Counted from the first letter of the stretch, positions 24,081 through 35,570 are shown. The stretch is DNA of 64,000 nt from Pseudoscleropodium purum (GCA_963969395.1 OZ017804.1:248001-312000); one strand, 5' to 3'. Made by a program: numbers and translations. Notes: a model not told the origin generated them from the sequence alone.

Positions 24081-25129
24081 AATGATGGTTATGTGATATC
24101 TATGAATGTCAAATATTCTATCTACTATGTGCATGAATATTGAAATTTGAAGCACCACTATAACATTTAGTAGTACCACTTGGTAACTTCATAATAAATG
24201 AAAAATAAAACCTAGTTCACATGGTCTTCAAGTAGGGTTTTTCTTTAGGCAATTAAATGCCCAATTTTTTCACAAAAAAGGCAGCTATAAGCCTATAGAA
24301 AGAAAGGGGGTAAATGTGTTAAAAAATACCAAATTGTAATGATGGCCTACACATTGTTACCATAATGCTTCCAAAATCTCATTTTATCCATCAAGTAGAG
24401 TTAGCACATATAAAAAGTTACATACAAAAATTTTATATTCAAAATTTTATATTCAAAATTGGCCTCCTTTAATTCAAACCCCTAGAGTGAAAGAGCCATG
24501 AATTTAAAAACTTCTTGTCCAAAAAAAAAAAAAAAATTGTATTCATTATCACCTTTACTAGTCCTAAGTCGCTCATTATTACCTTTACTGGTTTGTGCGG
24601 TTAGGATTAAAGAACATCATTACTTGTATGTATCCCCTTAGTTTGGGGTCTTTTCCACGTTGTCAAGTGTCCAAGGTGGCGGTGGTGCTATCATTGTCTA
24701 TACTAGCTTTCGACCCCCCTCCTGTTGACTATGCTTTCCTCCTATCGGAACACGGAAACTCAAACCCAGGGTTGACAAATCTCTACGTCCGCCCGAAAAA
24801 GGCGTCCGTAACCCGAACGTTTGTCCGCACGAACGTAGTGTCCTTTCCGCCGTTGGAAAGCGGACGCCTCAGCTGCGGCAGACGGGCAGGGCGGACGAGA
24901 TGGGCGGACGGGCGACCGCGGGATGGTTGGAATCAAGGTTGACGAATGTCAACGTCCGCTCTAAAATATGTCCGTTTTCCGGACGTCCAGACGCACGGTG
25001 TCCTGTTGTAGATTTGTAAATTAGGTAAAAACATATTATAATATGTTATATTGAGTAGCTTCAAGGTGACGCCCCTCTGATATCTATTTAAGAGGGTAGT
25101 TTGCTTTAGAATTTTATTACATTCGAGTA
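24081..25129. other. AT-rich spacer with mobile-element scraps
   Basis: No gene is recognised. A 15-base A run lies near 24521. The short phrase at about 24741-24766 ('acacggaaactcaaac') matches the first ~25 bp of the TGTTG family and stops where a MITE begins, so it is an element scrap used as a MITE target. Confidence 0.5.
24767..25010. mobile_element. hAT-type MITE fragments (two adjacent left halves)
   Basis: One copy begins CAGGGTTGACAAATC at 24767 and runs ~160 bp without a right terminus. A second, more diverged start (CAAGGTTGACGAATG) lies near 24934 and fades by about 25010. They belong to the family complete at 17968-18210. Confidence 0.65.
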
Positions 25130-25630
25130 ATGGATTTTGTTTTCTACTTTAGAGTTAGAATGTCGAACTGGAGGGTTTTTTCTGAGTCTCAAGATGAAGA
25201 GCTTCAACTAGAGGCTGAATTCGAGCTTTCATTGTCACAGCTACCAGATCAACCCCTTTTGGAACGGGATCTTGCATTGCCACTTAGGCATCCTCGAGAT
25301 GAAGCTGGGCCTTTGAGACCACCAAAGCAACCTCGCGTGGAGCGGCGATGGCACGGTAATCTTGATACCAATGCTCGTGTTTTGGTAATCTTGCTCCAAG
25401 TTGTGTGTGTTGAGCCAAGTACTCAAGAAGTGACTTTTGAAGCAAATTATGAGGGCAAAAACATCGATCATTATAATTGTATGGTTCTGCCGGTGAAGGG
25501 TAGTCGTGGCCACCAACGTTGGTTGGAAGGTCCAGTCAACCCATTGATGAAGTCCGAGCATACAAATTACGTTGCTGCCACCATCAAACGCATTCTCAAC
25601 TTTCTGCAGATGAAGTGCATCGCAGCTTAA
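25130..25630 (+). CDS. Orphan ORF whose stop codon is replaced by unit C
   Basis: The 166-codon ORF begins at ATG 25130; a second Met at 25160 opens 'MSNWRVFSESQDEEL'. It has an acidic N terminus, a Pro/Arg-rich segment 'LRHPRDEAGPLRPPKQPR', and a C-terminal part with 'EVTFEANYEGKNIDHYN'. No domain is recognised and no membrane segment is seen. Unit C inserted with duplication AAGTG exactly over the last codons. Before insertion the frame ended '...LQMK' then TGA (AAG TGA is still present at 32218). Now it reads four extra codons into the unit. A TATA-like 'tatttaag' lies ~45 bp upstream of the ATG. It could be a small gene or an exon, or itself TE-derived. Confidence 0.45.
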   Translation: MDFVFYFRVRMSNWRVFSESQDEELQLEAEFELSLSQLPDQPLLERDLALPLRHPRDEAGPLRPPKQPRVERRWHGNLDTNARVLVILLQVVCVEPSTQEVTFEANYEGKNIDHYNCMVLPVKGSRGHQRWLEGPVNPLMKSEHTNYVAATIKRILNFLQMKCIAA

Positions 25631-25891
25631 AATTTCGATTTTCTTAGTATACACCAAAATAGGAACGGAAACTAGCCATTAGGGAACCGGATCCGATAAG
25701 GTGGAGAAGGAAAACTCAAAATTAGCACGGAACGTGAAGTAGTGGGCCTCTTGGATCTAATCCGGTCCGGAGTAACTAACGACGGAAACGGAATGCAACA
25801 CGGATTAGGTCTAGGACCGGATTATGATGGCGAACCGGATTATGATGGTGAACCGGATTCATGATGACCAAACTGGAAAGGGTCCAGAGAC

Positions 25892-25899
25892 TATATAAG
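25892..25899 (+). promoter_or_regulatory. TATA box of unit C
   Basis: TATATAAG lies at the same place as in unit A. In this copy unit B separates it from the ORF by about 3.3 kb of opposite-strand insertion. Confidence 0.5.
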
Positions 25900-27208
25900 G
25901 AGGAGCTTTCACTGTTGCACCCCCTTTTTAGAAACTCGACCTTGAGAGCGCGCGGTTGAGTTTTTGCGTTTGTATTCTGCTTGTTTCGATTCCGGTTGAG
26001 ATCGGAGAGAGAACGTGAGGAACGGTGTCGCAGCACAGGGCAGGTCAATTCCCCATTATACTCACAAAAATCGCTCTAGAGTATAACTAAGTGACTCTAA
26101 AGATCGAACCCACGAGATCCTGTGAAGTATCTAGCTCTATTAAGCAGTTAAGCTCAGTCAGGATGCCAATCTTACTTTCCGGTCCTAGATCTAGAACCAG
26201 AAATACTACCACACCAGATAACTGTAGACCGGATTTCTCCTTCTTCCGGTCCTACTAACTATCCGGTCCATACAAATACCCAAATCCCAGGATCTCACAA
26301 CTTCCGATCCTGGAAATCCGTTCTGACCAATCCGGTCCGGATGGTCATCCTGTACCCGTAATCCTATCCGGTTTGGTTTTGCCTCTGTTTCACCATCAGA
26401 GGGGTCGCCGCTTAATTTTGAGAGTAGTAGGCCCACCACTCCTTCCGTGACTTATAGTGGCTGAAGACCCACTGTCCTACCTTCTAAACTCCTAAGCTAA
26501 TCCGGATCCGGTTGGGTCCTTCACAACAACCCAGATAGCAATCCGGGTCGTAGGTCACACAAAGACCCCACACTCGACCCTCTCGTACTACAACGACCTT
26601 GATGCTACTTCCGATCCGTGCGAAGATAGGTGGTTACAAGTGCACCCGTCTGTTCCAACATCAACTAAAGTTCTTCCGTTACCCATACGGGTGGTGAGAC
26701 CTCACAGGAGATCGGACACTCAACCAGATTTCCCACCCGGGAGTTCTAGCGCAGCTAAGGAATCCCTCCCTACCCGCCTAGCCTAACAACGGCTTTCTCA
26801 CCCGGAATCTCAAACTCTAGACGTGCTGAGGAACTAAGTTCACTCCCAACTCTTCGATACCTATTCACATGCACCTTGGATCGGAAAAAAAACACCAAGG
26901 GGAGAAATCACTCGCAAACCGGCTCGTACTATCCTAACTCCACATCATACAATCCTGTCGCGCTGGAGAGAGACACACAATGAGGAGAAGAGAAAGGTAC
27001 AAGAAGTTTGCAAAATGAAAAAACTTCCAGTTCCCATCTCAGGAACCGATTTATATACAAAGGGTAAAAATCCTAAAAGCACAAAAAGGAGCAGAAAACC
27101 CGTGGGGGTCCGCCGCCACCTTAATCTAACTTCCGGTCTAACCTAATACTGTTGAGCCGGATCCGGATCCGGATCCGCTCCTACCCCTAACTGAAATTAA
27201 AATCCTAT

Positions 27209-28867
27209 CTACCCTACAACTCTAGATCCTATCGTCGGGCTTCCGACCTCCGGGACTAGCTCCTCGAAAACTTCACTCAAATTCCGGACCCGTTCCCCCT
27301 CCGCAGGATTCGGTCCGGGTGGAGACTCCAGGTCGATGGTGATATCCGGTCTCGTGCCCGGAGTCCCAGTCCGTGCAGACTTCTTGGACTCAGGAGTCCA
27401 ATCCTTCCTGTCCTTCGCCATAGTTGCATCCGGAAAGAGGTCCGGTAGAGAGATGTCCGAAAGGTGAATACCTTTGTCGCACGTCGCTCCGGTCAGCTTC
27501 CGGCTACTCTCCTCGATCCGGTCCGCAGCCTTCCGCCCCTCCACCATTGCCGTCTCTACCTACTCGGCGAAGTCCACGAGAATCCGGACCATCCGGGAAC
27601 CGGATAGTTTCTTCTTTTCGTGGATCTTTTCGTCGAAGAGCTTCGCCTTGGCCGCTGCCGTTCCGGTCTCTCCCAGGACGGCCTTGATTTGCTCGGCCAC
27701 CTTTCGAGTCTCCTCCGCCATCTCCCGAGCGGCCGTCACGTCTTCCTGATAGGCAAAAAGTGTTGCCTTCAGTTTATCTACCTCCTCCTGCAACCGGCGG
27801 ATCTCGGCTTCCTGCTTCCGGGTCTCTTCCGGATTCGTGATGCATTGCGCCACTTGTTCCGCCAAGTTGCTGTCCGGTGCAGCACCCACCAACTTGCCGA
27901 TTGCCGCAAGCGTCCTGTGCTTGACCTCCCAATCTGCCCTGATGTTGCAGAGGACGTTGATCAGACCGTTGAACGGATCTTGCATATCCGGATCTCCCCC
28001 GGAATTGGTCTTCTCGGCTTCCGGTTTCTCCTCCGGGGCCGGTTTGTCTTGACCGGGAGGCGTCCCGCGCTTGTGTGGAGGCGTCAGCTTCTGTCGCTTG
28101 ATCGGCGGCATCGGCTCCTCCTCTTCCTCGCTGGACTCCCGGTCTGACCCGGAATCGGATTCCGCCTCGTCATCCGTCTCCGACTCCCCATACTTCAGGA
28201 GCACTTCCTGCGTCTTCCACGCCCTCTCCTCCGTATCGGTGAGGACTTGGTTCTCTCGATAGAGGTGGAAGAGGTAAGGGCACACTGGAGTGGCCCTTTT
28301 CTTCCCAACCCTACTAACAAGCTGGGCCACGAGATCGGAAATGATCCGTGCCCAATCCACTTTCCGAGTACCACTGAGGGCACTGAAAATGGTGTTGCCG
28401 AGGGTGATCGTCACCCTGGTCGGCTTTTCCGGGTGAAGAACCGGAACCAGGAATTGCAGGAGCCGACGGTGTCGGTCATCCAAGCAATCCTCGACCGCGT
28501 ATCCGTCCTTCGGGTTGACGGCTCCCTTGAACTTCCCACGGACAAAATCATCCTTCCGGCTCGCCATTCTCAAACCTCCTGCCCGGAAACCGTAAACCGC
28601 TCTCCACATCCCCTCGTTCCAGCTGACGGGAGCTCCCCTCACGGTGTTGTCAAACTGGTTGGACAACTTTCCGAGGAGCTCCTTGACCATTCTCTCCTCC
28701 CTAAAACCCCAAGGTTTCTCGGCAAACCCTACGCAACCCATGGATTTGAGATCATCCATGAGTTCAGCTTTTTCCGGCTCTGTGGAGGGAATAACCGGAA
28801 TGACTTTCCGGAGCTTCACCTCGCCTCCAGAGGGACTCGCTTGTCTCGACCTACGTAGCTGAGGCAT
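27209..28867 (-). pseudogene. Gag-like protein of unit B (one TAG)
   Basis: This is the best-preserved copy of the A-family protein. It starts at 28867 ('MPQLRRSRQASPSGGEV') and is open for about 435 codons to a TAG at 27560-27562. There unit A reads Gln (EQVETAM), so the change is CAG to TAG. The frame then continues from 27547 to 27209. Domains are as in unit A; the N-terminal part keeps Trp at the site mutated in A (EKPWGF). If only this stop disrupts it, the copy is young. The 203-codon antisense ORF at 28247-28858 is a shadow. Confidence 0.75.
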
Positions 28868-29047
28868 TCCCACTCACATCTACCTCACTCTCTCCTAGCC
28901 GCACGTCCCGTTCCTCACTTCCTCTCTGCGATCTCAACCGGAATCAAAACAAACAGAACACAAACGCACAGACTCACAAACGACAAAAACTCAACCGTGC
29001 GCTCAAGGTCGAGTTTCTAAAAGGGGGTGCAACAGTGAAAGCTCCTC

Positions 29048-29056
29048 CTTTTATAG
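29048..29056 (-). promoter_or_regulatory. TATA box of unit B
   Basis: Minus-strand CTATAAAAG lies ~180 bp upstream of the unit B ORF, in the position of TATATAAGG in unit A. Confidence 0.5.
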
Positions 29057-29372
29057 TCCCTGGACCCTTTCCGGTTTGTCATCATGAATCCGGTTTACCA
29101 TCATAATCCGGTTCATCATCATAATCCGGTCCTAGACCTAATCCGTGTTACATTCCGTTTCCGTCGTTAGTTACTCCTGACCGGATTAGATCCAAGAAGC
29201 CCACTACTTCACGTTCCGTGCTAATTCTGAATTTTCCTTCCCCACCTAATCGGATCCGGTTCCCTAATGACTAGTTTCCGTTCCTATTTTGGTGTATAGT
29301 AAGAAAATCAAAATTCTAAGCTGCGACAAACGGACATGCGGCTAGGAGAGAGTGAGATAGATTGGAGTGGGA

Positions 29373-31035
29373 ATGCCGCCGCTACGTAGGTCGAGACCAG
29401 CGAGTCCCTCTGGAGGCGAGGTGAAACTCCGGAAAGTCATTCCGGTTATTCCCTCCACAGAGCCGGAAAAGTCTCAACTCATGGAGGACTTCACCTCTAT
29501 GGGTTGCCTAAGGTTTGCCGAGAAACCCTGGGGTTTTAGGGAGGAGAGAATGGTCAAGGAGCTCCTCAAAAAGCTGTCCAACCAGTTTGACAACACCGTG
29601 AGATGAACTTCCATCCGTTGGAAAGAGGGAATGTGGAGAGGTGTTTACGGTTTCCGGGCAGGAGGGTTAGGAATGGCAAACCGGAAGGATGAGTTTGTCC
29701 GAGGCAAATTCCAGGGGGCTGTCAACCCGAAGGACGGATACGCGGTCGAGGATTGCATGGATGACCGACACCGTCGGCTCCTGCAGTTCTTGGTTCCGGT
29801 CCTTCACCCGGAAAAGCCGACCAGGGTGACGATCACCCTTGGCAACACGATTTTCGGTGCCCTAAGTGGCACCCGGAAAGTGGACTGGGCACGAATCATT
29901 TCCGATCTCGTGACCCAGCTCGTTAGTAGAGTTGGGAAAAAGAGGGCCAGTTTAGTGTGCCCTTACCTCTTCCACCTCTATCGTGAACACCAAGTCCTCA
30001 CGGACGCGGAGGAGAAGGTGTGGAGGACTCAAGAAGTCCTCCTGAAGTATGGGGAGTCGGAAACGGATGACGAGGCCGAATCCGATTCCGGGTCAGAACG
30101 GGAGTCGAGCGAGGAAGAGGAGGAGCCGATGCCGCCCATCAAGCGACAGAAGTTGACGCCTCCACACAAGCGCGGGACGCCTCCCGGTCACGACAGACCG
30201 GCCCCGGAAGAGAGACCGGAAGCCGAGAAGACCGTTTCCGGGGAAGACCCGGAAATGCAAGATCCGTTCAACGGTCTTATCAACCTCCTCTGCAACATCA
30301 AGGCGGATTGGGAGGTCAAGCACAGGACGCTTGCGGCGATCAGAAAGTTGGTAGGTGCGCCACCGGACAGCAAGTTGGTGGAAAAGGTGGCGAAGTGCAT
30401 CACCAATTCGGAAGAGACCCGGAAACAGGAAGCAGAGATCCACCGGTTGCAGGAGGAGGTGGACACCTTGAAGGCAACTCTCTTTGCCTATCGAGAAGAC
30501 GTGACGGCCACCCGGGAGATGGCGGAGGAGACTCGGAAGATAGCCGAGCGAATCAAGGCGACCCTGTGAGAGTGAGAGTGAGATGGCCACCACCAAAGCG
30601 AAGCTCTTCGACGAGAAGATCCACGAAGAGAAGAAACTATCCGGTTCCCGGATGGTCCGGATTTTCGCCGACTTCGCTGAGCAGGTGGAGACGGTGATGG
30701 TGGAGGGGCGGAAGGCTGCGGACCGGATTGAGGAAAGCAGCCGGAAGCTGACTGGAGCGACGTGCTCCAAGGGCATACATCTTTCGGACATCTCGCTACC
30801 GGATATCTTTCCGGACGCGACCATTCAGAAGGATAGGAAGGATTGGACTCCCGAGTCCAAGAAGTCTATACGGGCTGAGACTCCGGGCACGAGACCGGAT
30901 GTTACAATCGACTTGGAGTCTTCACCCGGATCTAACCCTGCGGAGGGGGAACGGATCCGGAACTTGAGTGAAGTCTTCGAGGAGCTGGTTCCGGAGATCG
31001 GAAGCCCGACAATAGGATCTAGGGTTGTAGAGTAG
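29373..31035 (+). pseudogene. Gag-like protein of unit C (several lesions)
   Basis: It starts at ATG 29373 ('MPPLRRSRPASPSGGEV'). A TGA at 29604-29606 stands where A and B have Gly (GGA/GGG). The frame is open again at 29631-30569. A garbled 'gtgagagtgagagtgag' stretch at about 30567-30583 introduces TGA codons and a shift where unit A has 'GATGTA'-type coding. It then reopens at 30583-31035 to the normal C terminus ('VPEIGSPTIGSRVVE'). Unlike in the old family, the stops here are not TAG. Confidence 0.7.
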
Positions 31036-32217
31036 ATAGGATTTTGATTCCAGTTAGGAGTAGGAGCGGATCCGGATCCGGATCCAGCTCAACAGTATTA
31101 GGTTAGCCGGAAGTTAGATTAAGGTGGCGGCGGACCCCCACGGGTTTTCCGCTCCTTTTTGTGCTTTTAGGGTTTTTACCCTTTGTATATAAATCGGTTC
31201 CTGCGATGGGAACTGGGAGTTTTTCATTTTGCAAACTTCTTGTACCTTTCTATTCTCTTCATTGTGTGTCTCTCTCCAGCGCGACAGGATTGTATGATGT
31301 GGAGTTAGGATAGTACGAGCCGGTTTGCGAGTGATTTCTCCCCTTGGTGTTTTTTTTCCGATCCTAGGTGCATGTGAATAGGTATCGAAGAGTTGGGAGT
31401 GAACTTAGTTCCTCAGCACGTCTAGAGTTTGAGATTCCGGGTGAGAAAGCCGTTGTTAGGCTAGGCGGGTAGGGAGGGATTCCTTAGCTGCGCTAGAACT
31501 CCCGGGTGGGAAATCCGGTTGAGTGTCCGATCTCCTGTGAGGTCTCACCACCCGTATGGGTAAACGGAAGAACTTTAGTTGATGTTGGAACGGACGGGTG
31601 CACTTGTAACCACCTATCTTCGCACGGATCGGAAGTAGCATCAAGGTCGTTGTAGTACGAGAGGGTCGAGTGTGGGGTCTTTGTGTGACCTACGACCCGG
31701 ATTGCTATCTGGGTTGTTGTGAAGGACCAAACCGGATCCGGATTAGCTTAGGAGTTTAGGAAGTAGGATAGTGGGTCTTCAGCCACTATAAGTCACGGAA
31801 GGAGTGGTGGGCCTACCACTCTCAAATGTAAGCAGTGACCCCTCTGATAGTGAAACAGAGGCAAAACCAAACCGGATAGGATTACGGGTACAGGATGACC
31901 ATCCGGACCGGATTGGTTAAGACGGATTTTCAGGACCGAAAGTTGTAAGATCCTGGGATTTGGATATTTGTACAGACCGGATAGTTAGTAGGATCGGAAG
32001 AAGGAGTAATCCGGTCTATAGTTATCCGGTGTGGTGGTATTTCTGGTTCTAGATCTAGGACCGGAAAGTAAGATTGGGATACTGACTGAGCTTAACTGTT
32101 TAATAGAGCTAGATACTTCATAGGATCTCGTGGGTTCGATCTTTAGAGTCACTTAGTTATACTCTAGAGCGATTTTTGTGAGTATAATGGGGAATTGACC
32201 TGCCCTGTGCTGCGACA

Positions 32218-34002
32218 AAGTGAACCTGTGATTGGAACTTTAGTTTTTTTATCTCTAGTGAGCATTTATTAAATGTTATTTACTAATTTTATACTTTGAG
32301 TATTTTATTAAATTCATAGTGTGTGATTATAAACGTATAATGAAAAGTTAGTGATAAAAAGTTAGTTATGGTTTTAGAGTAAAGGGAGAGTGTGAATGGG
32401 GATTTAGTTTGGCATCTTAGGTGGGGTCTTGGTAGGGGCATAGGCTGATGTGACCCACCCCTCACTTGAGATAGGAAGGAAAAGAGGGAAAAGATGCTTA
32501 GTTAGTGTGTGGAAGAGGAGAGAAGTGGGTGTGTAGGAAGATAGAGAAACTTGAGTGTGAAAGAAAATCCGAAACTTCGAGGAGTGATATCTCCCATTGT
32601 ATGAGGCCTTTGGTAATGAAATTTCGTGATATTGTTTCTTGTGAAATTGCCTTTCCAAAATGAGTTTGAAAGTTTGATTTGGAGTTAGGATGAAAAAGTT
32701 ATGAGCGTTTGAATTCGAGGAGTTTTAGTGCCTTTCATGAAGAAAGGCTGAGACTTTGTCAAGCCATAGTTGACGTTCAGTCCATCAATTTGCAAAGGGA
32801 ATTTGGAAGCGTATTCATTTTAATCTTAGATTTTCGAAGAGTCATTAAACTTAAGATTTGGAGTTTCGAGGAAGAAGTTATGGAGGTGTGATGATTTGGA
32901 AGTTGGCTGCCACTTGTGAAGAACAAGGCCGAAACTTTGGAGGGCCATAACCTTCGGTCAGTATAAGTATTTCTTTTGAAAATTTTATGAGTGTTAGTTT
33001 GTTTATTTATCTCTCTAAATAGCTATCACATGAGCTATTTGGAGTTTTATTGAAGAAATTATAGAGTGTAGAAGTGTAGAGGTTGAGTGGGTTCTCAAAT
33101 TAGAAGACCGAGACTTTGTTGGGCTGTAACTTATGGACAGAGTTTTAGGTCTTAATGAAATTTTCACATGTTATAGCCGGACGTGATAGCTTTCCAAAAT
33201 GCTATCACACTTATGTTCAGAGTTTGTAAATCAAAAGTTATAAGAAGTTTGAAGAGGTGGTGGTTGTTTGGCAAGGAGGAGAAGAGCCGCCACTTTGTTT
33301 GCCTATAACTTTTCGACAGTAGTTTAGAATAAAGTGAAATTTGGAGAGGTGTTAGGTTACTGGGTTAGCTTTCCAAAATGCTATTTCACTTAGCATTTGG
33401 AGTTGTGAGCCATCTGTGGCACTAGATAAAAGGTCGAAGCTACTTTAGGGTACGGCTTTGAAGATTTCTCATTGTTTTTATCAAAACATGAAGACTTGAA
33501 GATTGAAGACTTGAAGAGAAATGTTTTGGGTTTTTTTTATATGTATGTGTGGGATGTGGCTTTGTTATTCCTAGCCTGATTTGGAGGCTCGTTGTCTTTA
33601 TTTCCTTTTGCTTTGTAACCCTAGTTGCAGGCGGTCTGGGTAAAACGAAGACTCAACCCCATTTATTGTCGTGGTGACGAAGTGGGGTTAATGGCCCACA
33701 TGGTCGAGACTTGCTTGTTCTCACGGTCTGGAGTTTTGGCCAGTAGACCGTGAATTTGAAGTTTAGGATCCCATCATTCGGACAGTAGCTCGTGTCTACT
33801 GTCCCGTTTTACCCGTCCCATATCCTGTGGTTTCTTATCCCTTCCTTGACCCTTATACCTATCTAGAGCCTACACAGGATAGGCCAACGGGCACCGTTTG
33901 AAGACTGAAGATTGAAGATTGAAGAAGACACCCAGTATACAACAAACAGTAGCAGCCAAACACCCCGTGTGTTCCTAAAACGCGCTCCTCTCTACCCGAT
34001 AG
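32218..34002. other. Noncoding region downstream of unit C
   Basis: It begins with the original continuation of the orphan ORF (AAG TGA). Apart from the ~181-bp tandem repeat listed separately, I see no gene. The stretch 33560-33880 is less AT-rich and holds no long ORF. Confidence 0.5.
32678..33405. repeat. Degenerate ~181-bp tandem repeat, four units
   Basis: Units start with 'TTTGGAGTT'-like words near 32678, 32858, 33040, 33218 and 33400. Each contains, in order, 'aagttat', 'gagactttg...ccataac...cag' and 'agctttccaaaatgctatcac'. The marker 'gactttg' recurs at about 32750, 32933, 33111 and 33293, giving spacing of 178-183 bp. Units are strongly diverged, so the array is old. Confidence 0.75.
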
Positions 34003-34090
34003 CGGACGGGGTGACAGGCGGACGCTGCATCCACGGGGACCGCGAATGTCAGCGTCCGCGTCCAGACGTCCGAACGCCTTGTCAACCCTG
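34003..34090. mobile_element. hAT-type MITE right-half fragment
   Basis: Sequence 'gcggacggggtgacagg ... gaccgcgaatgtcagcg ...' ends TTGTCAACCCTG at 34090, the right terminus of the MITE family at 17968-18210. The left terminus is missing. Confidence 0.65.
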
Positions 34091-35570
34091 GCATTCGGTG
34101 ACCGATTTTTTGGTTCGAGAGCGGTACAAGGCTTTGATATTCCGTGTATAGTGAGGATTTCGTGGAGCACGCTCGAAAATTGCGTGTAGGGTTGGAGCAT
34201 TGCCTTCGATTGGTGGTGGTTTCTTTCTCAGGTACTTCGGTTTTGTTTCGACTCCTCTTTGTGTATGGGTTCTATTTTAGTTTAGGGGTGTCATTAGAGG
34301 CGTCAAGGAAGTGATTGGAGGCAGGTGATTGGGTTTATCATAGTTTCATTGACCATGTACTCTTTGTCTTCGTGGTCCTTGTTTTGCTGGTTTACTTGCA
34401 CGTCTATGATTGTCATGGCTTTGAGTATTGGTTGTAGTCGTGCTGGTCCTCCTCGTGCCTGTGTTTTTACCTTCTTTTGCTCCGTATTTTTTCTTTCATT
34501 TTCGTCCTTGCTTCTCACTTCGTAAGCAATCACTTTATTGTTTGTGTTCAGTTGTTTTCATTGTTTTCATGCTTTTTTTTTCGATTCAGCGTCTGCATGT
34601 AATTTCCTGATTACGAGACTTTGGAATTTTCAGAAGAAATTGTTGGATTGCGTGGAGCGAGTTACGATTGGCACTTCGGTAAGTTTGCTGAGGTTTTGCT
34701 TTCATTCCTCTTTGTTTATTGTATATTGTTTCTGTTTTCCTTTCTGATCGATTACATTAAATGTAAGTTACTCATTTTGAATGATTTTGCGATTGGAAGA
34801 GGATGAACTGTCTCATTTTCCATACTTCATGCTCATCTTTATCTTGTTGGTTTAGGATTGTTTGAGTTTTGAACATTATGGGCTCACCATACTGGTGCAC
34901 CATAGTGAAATGAGGAAACTGAATTAATAAAAAAAAAGTTAGTGATTCACAATAGGAGAACAGCAAGAGTTACGAGCTCTGCCAGGAGAAGCTCAGTGTA
35001 AGAAATTAGAGGTATTTCTTAAATAGAATTTGAAACTGCTTTTCATATTCATTGCAATTTTGCTTTGTGCTTTGTAGGTCAGAGTTTCTTGTTTGCCACC
35101 ACCAGTTGCGTGCGGTTTAGGCTTGAGGCTTGATCTAGCAACAGGGTTTGCAGCCGATTATATTTCTTGTTTCTTGAAGCTAAAGTCAGCAGCGCTTAAT
35201 CAACAGCAGTTCAGAATTCAGGGTTTAGGGTTTAGTGGTTTAAGATTTAAGGTTTAGGGTTTAGGGTTGCTGGCTCTTAGTGCTCGTTCGTGTGTGACCT
35301 ATGCAATTATGTAGAGCAAATCTCCAGTGCAAATCCGAACTTTCATTCCAAGTACTTGCTGTCATCCGTTTTTTTTCCCCTTCTGTAGTATAATCTGCAA
35401 TGCTTCTCTGTAGTTACAGTGTTGGTGTTGACTTTTTAGATAGAGAAGTAAGCATTCTGATAGAAGTAGTAACCCTAGCCCTAAACCTTCAGATGAATAT
35501 GGGTAAACCCTGAAATGAAAGCAATGAAAGAGGAATTTACCAAACCAGAATCCATTCTGAATCCTAGCAT
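34091..35570. other. No gene recognised; possible 5' region of the next locus
   Basis: Only short ORFs (60-76 codons) without recognisable domains are present. A telomere-like tract is listed separately. The region borders the palindrome cluster and could hold 5' noncoding exons of the 36.5-42.9 kb locus; nothing shows this directly. Confidence 0.4.
35221..35269 (+). repeat. Interstitial telomere-like tract (TTTAGGG type)
   Basis: About seven contiguous perfect or degenerate TTTAGGG units (variants TTTAGTGG, TTTAAGA, TTTAAGG). This is the land-plant telomere sequence. It may mark an old repair event or a telo-box-rich promoter element. Confidence 0.75.

Larger units (their letters stand above)
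26026..29328 (-). mobile_element. Unit B (A-family), inserted in unit C, opposite strand
   Basis: It is bounded by TGTCGCAGC and GCTGCGACA, with duplication AACGG at 26021-26025 and 29329-29333. The host sequence across the junction ('gaacgtgaggaacgg' then 'acatgcggctagg') is continuous in unit A ('gaacgtgaggaacggg' followed by 'acgtgtggctag'), so A is an empty-site reference. Length is 3303 bp. Confidence 0.9.
25618..32217 (+). mobile_element. Unit C (A-family), carrying unit B inside
   Basis: Its left end CATCGCAGC (TG changed to CA) and right end GCTGCGACA are flanked by a perfect 5-bp duplication AAGTG (25613-25617 and 32218-32222). Removing unit B and one copy of its AACGG duplication leaves a 3.29-kb unit collinear with unit A. 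Order: leader with TATA box, gag-like ORF, second TATA-like motif, ~1-kb right part. There is no pol and no internal LTR. Confidence 0.85.

Noticed and set aside
28247..28858. 203-codon plus-strand ORF
   Set aside because: It is the complement of the GC-rich gag-like gene of unit B, with no independent features.
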